Below, in pieces: positions 32,572 through 41,332 of a DNA stretch of 64,000 nt. Source of the stretch: JAKFEE01 sp036675815 (lineage in GTDB: Bacteria > Pseudomonadota > Alphaproteobacteria > Rhodospirillales > Magnetospirillaceae); NCBI GenBank assembly GCA_036675815.1, contig JAKFEE010000036.1, positions 1 through 64,000 on the forward strand. Reading direction: 5' to 3'. The notes below the pieces were generated by a model. It was not told the origin of the DNA, made no database searches, and was given only the letters and a program-made list of their open reading frames with translations. Position 1 is the first letter of the stretch, and every line of letters starts with the position of its first letter. A program made the position numbers and the translations under genes.

Positions 32572-35500
32572 ATGGGTCAGGCGATAGCGGCGATTTCCCA
32601 GCAGATCTGGGACATGAAGTACCGGCTCAAGGCTCCGGGCGGTGCGGCGGTCGACGCAACCATCGCCGATACCTGGCGTCGCGTTGCCGAGGCGCTTGCC
32701 GCCGTCGAAGCCGATCCGGCGCGCTGGCAGCCGGCCTTCCATGACGCGATGAGCGATTTCAAGTTCCTGCCGGCGGGCCGCATCCTGTCGGGCGCCGGCA
32801 CCGATCGCCGCGTCACCCTGTTCAACTGCTTCGTCATGGGCGACATCCCCGACGACATGGCGGGGATCTTCGAGCACCTCAAGCAGGCCGCCGTGACCAT
32901 GCAGCAGGGCGGCGGCATCGGCTACGATTTCTCGACCCTGCGGCCCCGGGGGGCGGCGGTGAAGGGCGTCGGCGCCGATGCGTCGGGGCCGTTGTCGTTC
33001 ATGGACGTGTGGGACGCCATGTGCCGGACCATCATGAGTGCCGGCTCGCGCCGCGGCGCCATGATGGCGGTGATGCGCTGCGACCACCCCGACATCGAGG
33101 CGTTCATTGACGCCAAGCGCGAAGCGGGGCGCCTGCGCATGTTCAACCTGTCGGTGCTGGCCACCGATCCCTTCATGCAGGCGGTGAAGGACGATGCGGC
33201 CTGGGAACTGGCCTTCGACGGCGTCGTCTACAAGACGCTGCCGGCGCGCACGCTGTGGGACAAGATCATGCGTGCGACCTATGCCTATGCCGAACCGGGC
33301 GTGATCTTCATCGACCGCATCAACCGCCTCAACAATCTCTGGTACTGCGAGGACATCCACGCCACCAACCCTTGCGTTACCGCCGATACCTGGGTCATGG
33401 CCGCCGAGGGGCCGCGGCAGGTGGTGCAGCTGATCGGCCGATCATTCGCTGCCATGGTTGACGGCCGTGCGTGGCAGACCGGAGCGGACGGCTTCTTCCT
33501 CACCGGCCGCAAGCCCGTACTGCGTCTGGCGACGCGTGAAGGTCATGTGCTGCGCTTGACCGCCGACCACCCGGTACGCAAGGTCTCGCGGCGGACGCGT
33601 TTCTCGGTCGATACCGAGTGGTGCGCCGCCGGGGCGCTGAAGTCGGGCGACGAGGTGATGCTGCACGACCATCGCGTGCTCACCGGCTGGGCCGGGTCCC
33701 TGGGGGCGGACGAGGGCTATTTGCTCGGTCTTCTGGTCGGCGATGGCACGCTGACGCAGGACAAGGCCGTGCTTTCGGTGTGGAAGGAGCCGCTCGCCGG
33801 CAACGGAGCGGCCGAGCCTAGGGCGGACGCGATGATGCGCCGCGCTGTTGCGGCGGCGCAGGTATTACCCCATCGCAGCGACTTCGCCGGCTGGGTGCCG
33901 GTCGCTGGACGCGGCGAGTGTCGTATGGCGCTCGGCGCAGTGAAGCACATGGCCGAAGAGCTCGGGCTGGCCCCCGGGGCGAAAACCGTTACGCCGGCCA
34001 TCGAGACGCAGGGCTCCGAATTTTATAGGGGGTTCCTGCGCGGCCTGTTCGATTGCGACGGCAGCGTCCAGGGCCATCAATCAAAGGGCGTCAGCATCCG
34101 GTTGGCGCAAAGTGATCTAGCCCTGCTGCGGGCGGTGCAGCGTATGCTGCTGCGTCTCGGCATCGTCGCCACCATCTACACCGATCGGCGCGATGCCGGA
34201 GAGCGCCTGCTGCCGGACGGCAAGGGCGGGCAACGCGTCTATGCGTGTAAGGCTCAGCATGAGTTGGTGATCGCGGGTGAGAACCTGCTGCGTTTCGCCG
34301 AAAGCGTCGGATTTGAAGATACCGACAAGGCGACGCGGCTCGCCAATGCGCTGTCCGGCTATCGCCGCGCCCTCAACCGCGAGCGTTTCGTCGTCACCGT
34401 TGACAGCCTGATGCCGGATGGTGAGGAGGACGTCTTCGACGTCCAGGTGCCCGGCGTCAATGCCTTCGATGCCAACGGCCTCGTTGTCCACAACTGCGGC
34501 GAGCAGCCGCTGCCCGCCTATGGCGTTTGCCTGCTCGGCTCGGTCAATTTGGCGCAATTGGTCGATCACCCCTTCACCGAAGAGGCGGCGATCGATGAGG
34601 ACGGCTTGGCCGAGCTGGTGCGGGTGGCGGTGCGGATGATGGACAACGTCATCGACATCTCGAACTTCCCGCTGGAGGAACACCGGCGCGAGGCGCGGGC
34701 CAAGCGCCGCATCGGCCTGGGCATCACCGGCCTCGCCGATGCCCTGCTGATGTGCCGCAGCCGCTATGGCAGCGCGCAGGCCGTGGCGCTGACCGAACGC
34801 TGGCTGGCGGCGATCCGGCGTCACGCCTATCTGGCCTCGGTGGACCTGGCCAAGGAGAAGGGGCCGTTCCCGCTGTTCGACGCCGAGAAGTACCTGGCCG
34901 GCGAATACGTGGCGACCCTCGATCAGGACGTGCGCGACGCCATCGCCCAGCACGGCATCCGCAACGCCCTGCTCACCTCGGTGGCGCCGACCGGCACCAT
35001 TTCCCTGTTTGCCGACAACGTGTCGTCGGGGCTGGAGCCGGTGTTCAGCTTCAAGTACACGCGTTCGGTGCTGATGCCCGACGGCAGCCGCCAAGAGGAG
35101 GAAGTGTCGGATCACGCCTACCGCCTGTTCCGGCGCCTGCGCGGCGATGCGCCGCTACCCGACTACTTCGTCGATGCCCAGGCGCTGACCCCGCGCGATC
35201 ATCTGGTGATGCAGGCGGCCGTACAGAAATACATCGATTCCAGCATCTCGAAGACCATCAACGTCCCCGAGAGCATCTCGTTCGAAGCGTTCAAGGACGT
35301 CTATCTGCAGGCCTACGACATGGGCTGCAAGGGCTGCACCACCTATCGGCCCAACGAGATTACCGGCGCCGTGCTCGAGGTCAGGCCGGAGCAGGCCCAG
35401 GGCGAGCTGCCGCTACCCGAGACGGCCGAAGCCAAAGCGCGCGATGAGCAGGAGGCCGCCGTGGTGCACCACCTGACCCAGCCGCTGACCCGGCCCGAGG

Positions 35501-35991
35501 CGCTGCCGGGGCGGACCTACAAGGTGCGGTGGCCGGAAAGCGACCACGCCATCTACATCACCATCAACGACGTCATCCAGGACGGCCGCCGCCGCCCGTT
35601 CGAGGTGTTCATCAACTCGAAGAACATGGATCACTACGCCTGGACCCTGGCGCTGACCCGCATGATTTCGGCGGTGTTCCGTCGCGGCGGCGACGTCAGC
35701 TTCGTGGTCGAGGAACTGAAGGCGGTGTTCGATCCGCGCGGCGGGCACTGGATGGGTGGGCGCTACGTGCCATCGCTGCTGGCCGCCATCGGCGAGGTCA
35801 TCGAGCGCCATATGATCGACATCGGCTTCCTGGCCGATCCGGCGGGCGAGGCGCGGCCGAGCGAGGCGCGCCAAGTGGCCAATCTCGGCCACGGCATGTT
35901 CCGATCCTGCCCCAAATGCGGTCAGCCCAGCCTCGTCCGCATGGAAGGCTGCGACACCTGCACTGCCTGCGGCTATTCCAAGTGCTCATAG
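32572..35991 (+). CDS. nrdJ: Adenosylcobalamin-dependent (class II) ribonucleotide reductase, intein-containing
   Basis: The 1139-residue precursor contains a 374-residue intein; the spliced enzyme would be about 765 residues. It reduces ribonucleotides using adenosylcobalamin. Extein signatures: AGRILSGAGTDRRVTLFNCF, MQQGGGIGYDFSTLRP, MDVWDAMCRTIMSAGSRRGA, EDIHATNP joined to CGEQPLPAYGVCLLGSVNL (the N-x-C-x-E active-site triad), SVAPTGTISLFADNVSSG, and a C-terminal zinc-ribbon SCPKCGQPSLVRMEGCDTC. The intein interrupts directly before the triad cysteine, so splicing is needed for activity. ATG 32572 gives the usual N-terminus. Probably monocistronic; a class I enzyme elsewhere cannot be excluded. 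Confidence 0.95.
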   Translation: MGQAIAAISQQIWDMKYRLKAPGGAAVDATIADTWRRVAEALAAVEADPARWQPAFHDAMSDFKFLPAGRILSGAGTDRRVTLFNCFVMGDIPDDMAGIFEHLKQAAVTMQQGGGIGYDFSTLRPRGAAVKGVGADASGPLSFMDVWDAMCRTIMSAGSRRGAMMAVMRCDHPDIEAFIDAKREAGRLRMFNLSVLATDPFMQAVKDDAAWELAFDGVVYKTLPARTLWDKIMRATYAYAEPGVIFIDRINRLNNLWYCEDIHATNPCVTADTWVMAAEGPRQVVQLIGRSFAAMVDGRAWQTGADGFFLTGRKPVLRLATREGHVLRLTADHPVRKVSRRTRFSVDTEWCAAGALKSGDEVMLHDHRVLTGWAGSLGADEGYLLGLLVGDGTLTQDKAVLSVWKEPLAGNGAAEPRADAMMRRAVAAAQVLPHRSDFAGWVPVAGRGECRMALGAVKHMAEELGLAPGAKTVTPAIETQGSEFYRGFLRGLFDCDGSVQGHQSKGVSIRLAQSDLALLRAVQRMLLRLGIVATIYTDRRDAGERLLPDGKGGQRVYACKAQHELVIAGENLLRFAESVGFEDTDKATRLANALSGYRRALNRERFVVTVDSLMPDGEEDVFDVQVPGVNAFDANGLVVHNCGEQPLPAYGVCLLGSVNLAQLVDHPFTEEAAIDEDGLAELVRVAVRMMDNVIDISNFPLEEHRREARAKRRIGLGITGLADALLMCRSRYGSAQAVALTERWLAAIRRHAYLASVDLAKEKGPFPLFDAEKYLAGEYVATLDQDVRDAIAQHGIRNALLTSVAPTGTISLFADNVSSGLEPVFSFKYTRSVLMPDGSRQEEEVSDHAYRLFRRLRGDAPLPDYFVDAQALTPRDHLVMQAAVQKYIDSSISKTINVPESISFEAFKDVYLQAYDMGCKGCTTYRPNEITGAVLEVRPEQAQGELPLPETAEAKARDEQEAAVVHHLTQPLTRPEALPGRTYKVRWPESDHAIYITINDVIQDGRRRPFEVFINSKNMDHYAWTLALTRMISAVFRRGGDVSFVVEELKAVFDPRGGHWMGGRYVPSLLAAIGEVIERHMIDIGFLADPAGEARPSEARQVANLGHGMFRSCPKCGQPSLVRMEGCDTCTACGYSKCS
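33373..34494 (+). other. Intein with LAGLIDADG (DOD) homing endonuclease in NrdJ
   Basis: Codons 268-641 of nrdJ. Block A begins with Cys268 (CVTADTWV), block B is LRLTADHPVRKV with the TxxH pattern, and the C-terminal splice block reads VFDVQVPGVNAFDANGLVVHN, ending in His-Asn before the +1 Cys of CGEQ. Between them are the two endonuclease helices GYLLGLLVGDGTL (from residue 382) and FLRGLFDCDGSV (from 487), both keeping the metal-binding acidic residue, so the endonuclease may still be active. Splicing residues all look intact. The site is the known NPC/CGE hot spot of ribonucleotide reductases. Confidence 0.93.
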
Positions 35992-36079
35992 CTGATACGA
36001 GCGGTCGACTTGCTTGCGAGTATAGGTGCTTTAAGATAGTTTATAAAAAAATAGTAAATTAGCCTAAGGTGCCTATAAC

Positions 36080-37261
36080 TTGGACCCTCGCCTCAACCCT
36101 TATGCTCCCGGAGCCGGCAATCCTCCTCCCGAACTGGCCGGGCGAGATGACATCATTGAGCGTGCGGGTATAGCCCTTGACCGCATCCAGGCACGGCGAG
36201 CAGCGCGAAGCTTCATCTTTTATGGGTTGCGTGGGGTCGGCAAGACAGTCCTGCTCAACCGAATTCGACTGAATGCCGAAGCAAACGGTTTGGTGAGTGT
36301 GCGCGTTGAGGCTCCGGAGGAGCGCTCTCTGCCAGCGATGCTCGTTCCGGCACTTCGAGCGGCCCTCCTGCGCCTGTCGCGGGGAGAGGCATTGAAAGAG
36401 AAAATGCGCGCGGCGTTGAACGCCATTGCAAGCTTCGGCCAGGCAATGAAAATGCGCTACGAGGATGTCGAATTCGGTTTTGATTTCCAATCCGTCACCG
36501 GTGTAGCTGACAGCGGCGACCTGGAGCAGGATCTGTCCGACGTACTCGCTCTTGCCGGCGCTGCCGCAGCCGAGCGCGGGACGGCCATGGCGTTGTTCAT
36601 CGATGAATTGCAGTATGTTCCTGAGGAGCAACTTGCCGCCCTCATCTCGGCATTGCACCAGGCAAGCCAGAATGAGCTGCCGGTAACAATGGTTGCTGCG
36701 GGTCTACCGCAGCTTCTCGGAGAAATGGGGCGGGCAAAGTCCTATGCGGAGCGGTTGTTCGAGTTTGTGCCGATCGATCGCCTCGATGAGTCGGCCGCCG
36801 GCTTGGCATTGTGTCTTCCCGCAGAGAGACAGGGCGTGGAGTTTGAGAAGGAAGCCATCAAAGAAATCCTGAGGCAAACCCACGGATATCCGTATTTCCT
36901 TCAGGAATGGGGAAAACATAGCTGGGATATCGCAATGTCTTCCCCGATCAAACTCGAGGATGCGTATGCCGCCACGACCGCCGCCCTGGCGGAATTGGAC
37001 GCCAGCTTCTTCCGTGTCAGGTTTGATCGGCTGACGCCAGCGGAGAAGCGCTATCTTCGCGCCATGGCGGAACTCGGTGCGGGGCCACATCGATCAGGCG
37101 ACATTGCCGATCGCCTCCGCAGGAAAGTTACTGCTGTCGCACCGACGCGCAGTTCCTTGATTGCCAAGGGCATGATCTATAGTCCAGGACACGGCGACAC
37201 GGCCTTTACCGTCCCGCTGTTTGAAGGCTTCATGAGGCGCGTGATGCCTACCCTGTCGTAG
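36080..37261 (+). CDS. Orphan AAA-type ATPase
   Basis: A 393-residue ATPase. N-terminal NPYAPGAGNPPPELAGRDDI is typical of STAND/archaeal-ATPase-like proteins. Walker A is GLRGVGKT (residues 49-56), Walker B ALFIDELQ with Asp175-Glu176, sensor region TMVAAGLPQL. The last 100 residues look like a winged helix (LTPAEKRYLRAMAELG, SGDIADRLRRK, PTRSSLIAKGMIY). The start appears to be TTG, with AAGGTG upstream; the preceding 80 bases are strongly AT-rich and likely a promoter. The coding region is less GC-rich than its neighbours, suggesting transfer. Single-gene ATPases like this are seen in accessory and defence contexts, but no partner is present. Function unknown. Confidence 0.7.
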   Translation: MDPRLNPYAPGAGNPPPELAGRDDIIERAGIALDRIQARRAARSFIFYGLRGVGKTVLLNRIRLNAEANGLVSVRVEAPEERSLPAMLVPALRAALLRLSRGEALKEKMRAALNAIASFGQAMKMRYEDVEFGFDFQSVTGVADSGDLEQDLSDVLALAGAAAAERGTAMALFIDELQYVPEEQLAALISALHQASQNELPVTMVAAGLPQLLGEMGRAKSYAERLFEFVPIDRLDESAAGLALCLPAERQGVEFEKEAIKEILRQTHGYPYFLQEWGKHSWDIAMSSPIKLEDAYAATTAALAELDASFFRVRFDRLTPAEKRYLRAMAELGAGPHRSGDIADRLRRKVTAVAPTRSSLIAKGMIYSPGHGDTAFTVPLFEGFMRRVMPTLS

Positions 37262-37276
37262 ACAAGGCAAGCACTG

Positions 37277-37615
37277 ATGGAGGCCAAGCTTCGCGCCAAG
37301 CTGTGGGTCCAGGCACAGATCAGGTCGTGCCTGGTCGAAGGCGTGCCGGCGACGGTGGTGCGCAAGGGCGACGCCGATGCCGGCGCCGTTCTGGTCAAGG
37401 TCAATCGCGGCGCCGCCGGCTGCGACGTCTACACCCAAGCCCGCAGCGGTGATGGCGTTCTCGGCTGGATGCGCGCCACCGGCGACGCCCCCGTCGCCGA
37501 GACCGATGCCGACGCCTACATCCGCCGTCAGATCGATCGCGACTATGATCTGTGGGTGGTCGAGATCGAGGATCCGCGCGGCCGCCCACCGGTGGGCGGG
37601 CCGCTGATCCGCTGA
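37277..37615 (+). CDS. DUF1491 family protein
   Basis: A 112-residue protein: LRAKLWVQAQIRSCLVEGVP, ATVVRKGDADAGAVLVKVNR, DADAYIRRQIDRDYDLWVVE and EDPRGRPPV are recognisable DUF1491 features. The family is almost limited to alphaproteobacteria and uncharacterised. There is no signal or membrane segment. It starts 16 bases after the AAA ATPase stop but has normal GC-rich composition, so the two may have been brought together by insertion. It faces mrp, with stops 23 bases apart. Confidence 0.82.
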   Translation: MEAKLRAKLWVQAQIRSCLVEGVPATVVRKGDADAGAVLVKVNRGAAGCDVYTQARSGDGVLGWMRATGDAPVAETDADAYIRRQIDRDYDLWVVEIEDPRGRPPVGGPLIR

Positions 37616-37638
37616 GGCGGTCGGCGGCCCTTTACCGT

Positions 37639-38754
37639 TCAGGAAAAGGAGATCTTGGGGAAGCCGCGGCGCTTGTCACTGCCCTCGGTCTGCGCCTTGA
37701 CCTTCTGCCAGACGCGCTCGGCGATCTTCTTGTAGGCCTGGGCGTGCGGGCCGGTGGGCTTCAGCATGGTGATCGGCTGGCCGCCGTCCGAGGTCTCACG
37801 GATGGCGATGTCCAGCGGGATTTCGCCCAGGAACTCGGTGTTGAGGCGGTCGGCCTCCAGGCGGGCGCCGCCGTGGCCGAAGATGTGCTCCTCATGGCCG
37901 CATTTCGGGCAGACATAGGTACTCATGTTCTCGACGATGCCGAGCACCGGCACTTCGACCTTGCGGAACATGTTGAGGCCCTTGCGCGCATCGAGCAGGG
38001 CGATGTCCTGCGGTGTCGAGACGATGACGGCGCCGGCCAGCGGCACGCGCTGCGACATGGTCAGCTGGGTGTCGCCGGTGCCCGGGGGCATATCGACGAG
38101 CATGACGTCCACCTCGCCCCAGCGGACGTCGCGCATCATCTGTTCCAACGCACTCATCACCATCGGGCCGCGCCAGATCACCGGCGAGTCCTCGGGCACC
38201 AGGAATCCCATCGACATCACCTTGATGCCGAAGGCTTCGAGCGGGATCAGCGACTTGCCGTCCGGCGACTGCGGCTGTTCGGTGATGCCCATCATGCGCG
38301 GCATCGACGGGCCATAGATGTCGGCGTCGAACACGGCTACCTTCAGGCCCAGCTGCGACAGCGCCACGGCGATGTTGACGGCGGTCGTCGACTTGCCGAC
38401 GCCGCCCTTGCCCGAGGCGACGGCGACGATCGACTTGACGCCAGGCACGTCGATCTTGCCGCTGCCGGCGTCGCTCGGCGCGGCCTTGGGCGCCGGCTGT
38501 GCGCGGCGCTCGGCGGTCAGCACCGCCGACACGGTCAAGACGCCGGGAAGATCATGCGCGGCCTTTTCGGCCTGCTGGCGCAGCGGCTCGAGTTGAGGGC
38601 CACGCTGGGGATCGACCTCGATGGCGAAGGCGACATGCCCGTTCTTGACGGTGAGGCCCGACACCATGCCCAGAGTAACGATGTCTTGCTTTCGGTCCGG
38701 ATCGAATACACGCTGGAGGGCTTGGAGAACCTGCTGCTCGGTGATCTCTGCCAT
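37639..38754 (-). CDS. apbC: Mrp/ApbC iron-sulfur cluster carrier ATPase
   Basis: A 371-residue P-loop ATPase that carries and transfers [4Fe-4S] clusters. N-terminal DUF59/MIP18-like domain (residues 1-80, VLQALQRVFDPDRKQDIVTLG); deviant Walker A VASGKGGVGKSTTAVNIAVAL; IYGPSMPRMMG; MPPGTGDTQLTM; cluster-binding pair CPKC in MSTYVCPKCGHEEHIFG. ATG 38754 follows GGAGAATTCAAGA; an in-frame start at 38823 would add 23 residues and is unlikely. Divergent from hflK with 148 bases between starts. Confidence 0.95.
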   Translation of the reverse strand: MAEITEQQVLQALQRVFDPDRKQDIVTLGMVSGLTVKNGHVAFAIEVDPQRGPQLEPLRQQAEKAAHDLPGVLTVSAVLTAERRAQPAPKAAPSDAGSGKIDVPGVKSIVAVASGKGGVGKSTTAVNIAVALSQLGLKVAVFDADIYGPSMPRMMGITEQPQSPDGKSLIPLEAFGIKVMSMGFLVPEDSPVIWRGPMVMSALEQMMRDVRWGEVDVMLVDMPPGTGDTQLTMSQRVPLAGAVIVSTPQDIALLDARKGLNMFRKVEVPVLGIVENMSTYVCPKCGHEEHIFGHGGARLEADRLNTEFLGEIPLDIAIRETSDGGQPITMLKPTGPHAQAYKKIAERVWQKVKAQTEGSDKRRGFPKISFS

Positions 38755-38902
38755 TCTTGAATTCTCCGCATTTTTCCACATATGCGTGGAGCTTGCCTGG
38801 TGGGGGTAGCGCGTTGCACTCAAAGGACGCGTGACATATAAGGCGCAGTACTCATTTTCGCAAAGGCTTATCCTGCCTTTGGTTCAAGGGAGAAAGAGCT
38901 TA

Positions 38903-40045
38903 ATGCCTTGGAACTCGCAGGGCGGGGGCGGTGGCCCCTGGGGGAGTGGCGGTGGTGGCGGCGGCCCCAGCCCGTGGGGTCGCGGCGGCGGGCCACAGCC
39001 TCCGGACCTGGAGGAGCTTCTACGCAAGAGTCAGGACAAGTTTCGGCGTGCCTTGCCCGGCGGGCTCGGCGGTGGTCGCGGTATCGCCCTGGTGGTGCTG
39101 GCCGGGTTGGTGCTGTGGGGGTTGACCGGCTTCTACAAGGTCGATCCGACCGAGGAGGCCGTGGTGCTGCGCTTCGGCCAATATGTGCGCACCGCCGGCG
39201 AGGGCCTGCATTATCACCTCCCGTCGCCGATCGAGACGGTGATGATTCCCAAGGTTACGCCCATCCGCCAGGTCGAACTGGGCTTCCGCTCGGCGGGCGA
39301 GGTGCGCGGTCGCCAGGTGGCGGCGGGCCGCCAGGTGCCCGAAGAAAGCCTGATGCTCACCGGTGACGAGAACATCGTCGACATCAATTTCTCGGTGTTC
39401 TGGAACGTCAGCGACGTCGAAAATTTCTTGTTCAACGTTCGCAACCCCGAGGGCACGGTCAAGGTGGCGGCGGAATCGGCCATGCGCGACATTGTCGGCC
39501 AGACCCCGATCCAAAGCGCCCTCACCGAGGGCCGTGGCGTCATCGAGGAGCGGACCAAGGAATTGCTACAAGAACTGCTGGACAGCTATCAGACCGGCAT
39601 CCGCATCACCCAGGTCCAGTTGCTCAAGGTCGATCCGCCCACTCCGGTCGTCGACGCCTTCAACGACGTGCAGCGCGCCAAGGCTGACCAGGAGCGCCTG
39701 CGCAACGAGGCCGAGGCCTACCGCAACGATATCATTCCGCGCGCCCGTGGCGAGGCCGAGCGCCTGGTGCAGGAGGCGGAAGCCTATAAGGAGCAGGTGG
39801 TGAATTTGGCCCAGGGCGAGGCCGGCCGCTTCAGTTCGGTGCTGGAGAGCTACAGTCAGGCCAAGGACGTCACCGCACGTCGCATGTACCTGGAAACCAT
39901 GCAGGAAATCCTGAAAGGGACCAACAAGGTGATCATCGATCCGGCGGCACAGGGCGCTCAAGGGGTGGTGCCCTATTTGCCGTTGCCGGAGCTCAGGAAC
40001 AACCGGCCGGCGCCGGCGCAGCCGCAGCAGGGAGGCGCCCGATGA
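38903..40045 (+). CDS. hflK: FtsH protease modulator HflK
   Basis: A 380-residue SPFH/band-7 protein anchored by one N-terminal helix (IALVVLAGLVLWGLTGFYKV, about residues 60-80). The first 45 residues are Gly, Pro and Ser rich, typical of HflK. SPFH core: EEAVVLRFGQYVRTAGEGLH, DENIVDINFSVFWNVSDVEN, then a coiled coil with repeated Ala-Glu (EAYRNDIIPRARGEAERLVQ). HflK and HflC form a cage around FtsH in the inner membrane and tune degradation. The stop overlaps hflC as ATGA. ATG 38903 has GGGAGA about 12 bases upstream; an earlier ATG is in frame at 38831. Confidence 0.95.
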   Translation: MPWNSQGGGGGPWGSGGGGGGPSPWGRGGGPQPPDLEELLRKSQDKFRRALPGGLGGGRGIALVVLAGLVLWGLTGFYKVDPTEEAVVLRFGQYVRTAGEGLHYHLPSPIETVMIPKVTPIRQVELGFRSAGEVRGRQVAAGRQVPEESLMLTGDENIVDINFSVFWNVSDVENFLFNVRNPEGTVKVAAESAMRDIVGQTPIQSALTEGRGVIEERTKELLQELLDSYQTGIRITQVQLLKVDPPTPVVDAFNDVQRAKADQERLRNEAEAYRNDIIPRARGEAERLVQEAEAYKEQVVNLAQGEAGRFSSVLESYSQAKDVTARRMYLETMQEILKGTNKVIIDPAAQGAQGVVPYLPLPELRNNRPAPAQPQQGGAR

Positions 40046-40968
40046 AGAAATCCACCATTATCGGCCTTGGCGTCACCGCCGCGGTTGGCCTGCTGCTGCT
40101 GTCCTCGTCGCTGTTCACGGTGAACCAAGCCGAGCAGGCATTGGTGCTGCGCTTCGGCGCGCCGCGCGCGGTGATCCAGGAGCCGGGCCTGAAGGTCAAG
40201 GTGCCGTTCGTCGAAGACGTGATCCGCTACGATGCCCGCATCCTCGATCTGGATCTGCCGACGGAGCAGATCATCCTGGGCGACCAGAAGCGCATCGAGG
40301 TCGATACCTTCACCCGCTATCGCATCGTCGAGCCGCTGCTGTTCTATCAGGCCGTGCGCAACGAGGAGATGGCCCGCCAGCGCTTGCAGCAGATAGTTAC
40401 CTCCAGCCTGCGGCGCGTGCTCGGCAACGTGATGCTGCCCAGCGTCTTGTCGGAGGAGCGCACCGGGATCATGGCCGACATCCAGAAACGGGTGGTGGAA
40501 GAGGCGAAACCCATGGGCATGGCCATTGTCGACGTGCGTATTCGCCGCGCCGACCTGCCCGAGGAAACCAGCCAGAGCATCTACGAGCGCATGAAATCGG
40601 AGCGCGAACGGCAGGCGCGCGAGGCGCGGGCCCAAGGCCAAGAGCGGGCGCAGCAGATCCGTTCGCGTGCCGAGCGCGAGCGCACGGTCATCCTGGCCGA
40701 GGCACAGCGGACGGCACAGTTGCTCCGCGGCCAGGGGGAGGGCGAGGCCAACCGCGTCCTGACGGAGGCCTTCGGCCGCGATACCGAGTTTTTCGCCTTG
40801 TACCGCTCGCTGGAGGCCTATCGCGAGGCCTTTGGCGACACCAACACCTCGTTGGTGCTGTCGCCGGATAGTGAATTCTTCCGGTTCTTCGGCCGGCTGC
40901 CCCCGGGCGTGGTGGCAGGCGAGAACGGCTCCCAGATGGGGGCCGCACGGCCTCCGGCGGCGCGCTGA
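40042..40968 (+). CDS. hflC: FtsH protease modulator HflC
   Basis: The 308-residue partner of HflK. One N-terminal transmembrane helix (about 6-22), SPFH domain (NQAEQALVLRFGAPRAVIQE, GLKVKVPFVEDVIRYDAR, DTFTRYRIVEPLLFYQAVRN), then the coiled coil ERMKSERERQAREARAQG. YRSLEAYREAFGDTNTSLVL near the end is a family hallmark. Overlap with hflK by four bases couples the subunits. A GC hairpin follows 6 bases after the stop. Confidence 0.96.
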   Translation: MKKSTIIGLGVTAAVGLLLLSSSLFTVNQAEQALVLRFGAPRAVIQEPGLKVKVPFVEDVIRYDARILDLDLPTEQIILGDQKRIEVDTFTRYRIVEPLLFYQAVRNEEMARQRLQQIVTSSLRRVLGNVMLPSVLSEERTGIMADIQKRVVEEAKPMGMAIVDVRIRRADLPEETSQSIYERMKSERERQAREARAQGQERAQQIRSRAERERTVILAEAQRTAQLLRGQGEGEANRVLTEAFGRDTEFFALYRSLEAYREAFGDTNTSLVLSPDSEFFRFFGRLPPGVVAGENGSQMGAARPPAAR

Positions 40969-40974
40969 CCGACC

Positions 40975-40998
40975 CGCCCCCTCCATGCGGAGGGGGCG
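40975..40998. terminator. GC hairpin between hflC and the DUF2065 gene
   Basis: CGCCCCCTCC and GGAGGGGGCG form a perfect 10-bp stem around ATGC. No T-run follows, so it may attenuate or protect the hflKC message rather than stop it fully. The next gene starts 19 bases later. Confidence 0.6.
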
Positions 40999-41017
40999 CC
41001 TTCCGTTCAGGAACACG

Positions 41018-41218
41018 ATGAACGATTTCCTGACCGCGCTTGCCCTAGCCCTGGTATTCGAGGGGCTGGCCTACGCCGCCTTTCCCGATGGCATGAAGCA
41101 AATGATGCTGCGCGTGCTGGCCACACCGCCCGCGACGCTGCGCGTGTTCGACATCGCCGCCGCCGTCCTCGGCGTGGCCGTGGTGGCGGCGCTCCGTTTT
41201 GCCTACTTTCCCGCCTGA
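41018..41218 (+). CDS. DUF2065 (YjeT-like) small membrane protein
   Basis: Sixty-six residues with two hydrophobic helices (about 3-22 and 44-63) separated by FPDGMKQMMLRVLATPPATLR. This is the DUF2065 pattern seen right after hflC in many Proteobacteria, including E. coli yjeT. CAGGA lies 6 bases before the ATG. The function is unknown, but the conserved position suggests a link with the HflKC-FtsH complex or membrane quality control. Confidence 0.85.
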   Translation: MNDFLTALALALVFEGLAYAAFPDGMKQMMLRVLATPPATLRVFDIAAAVLGVAVVAALRFAYFPA

Positions 41219-41332
41219 ACGTTTGGCCCTATCGTTCCCTCGCCCCTTTCTTGAAGCCGCCATGATGCGGCACCACATTTGTTAGCCATTCCACCTGCGG
41301 TTAAAGGCCATAGCCAAATACGGAGCTTTTCG

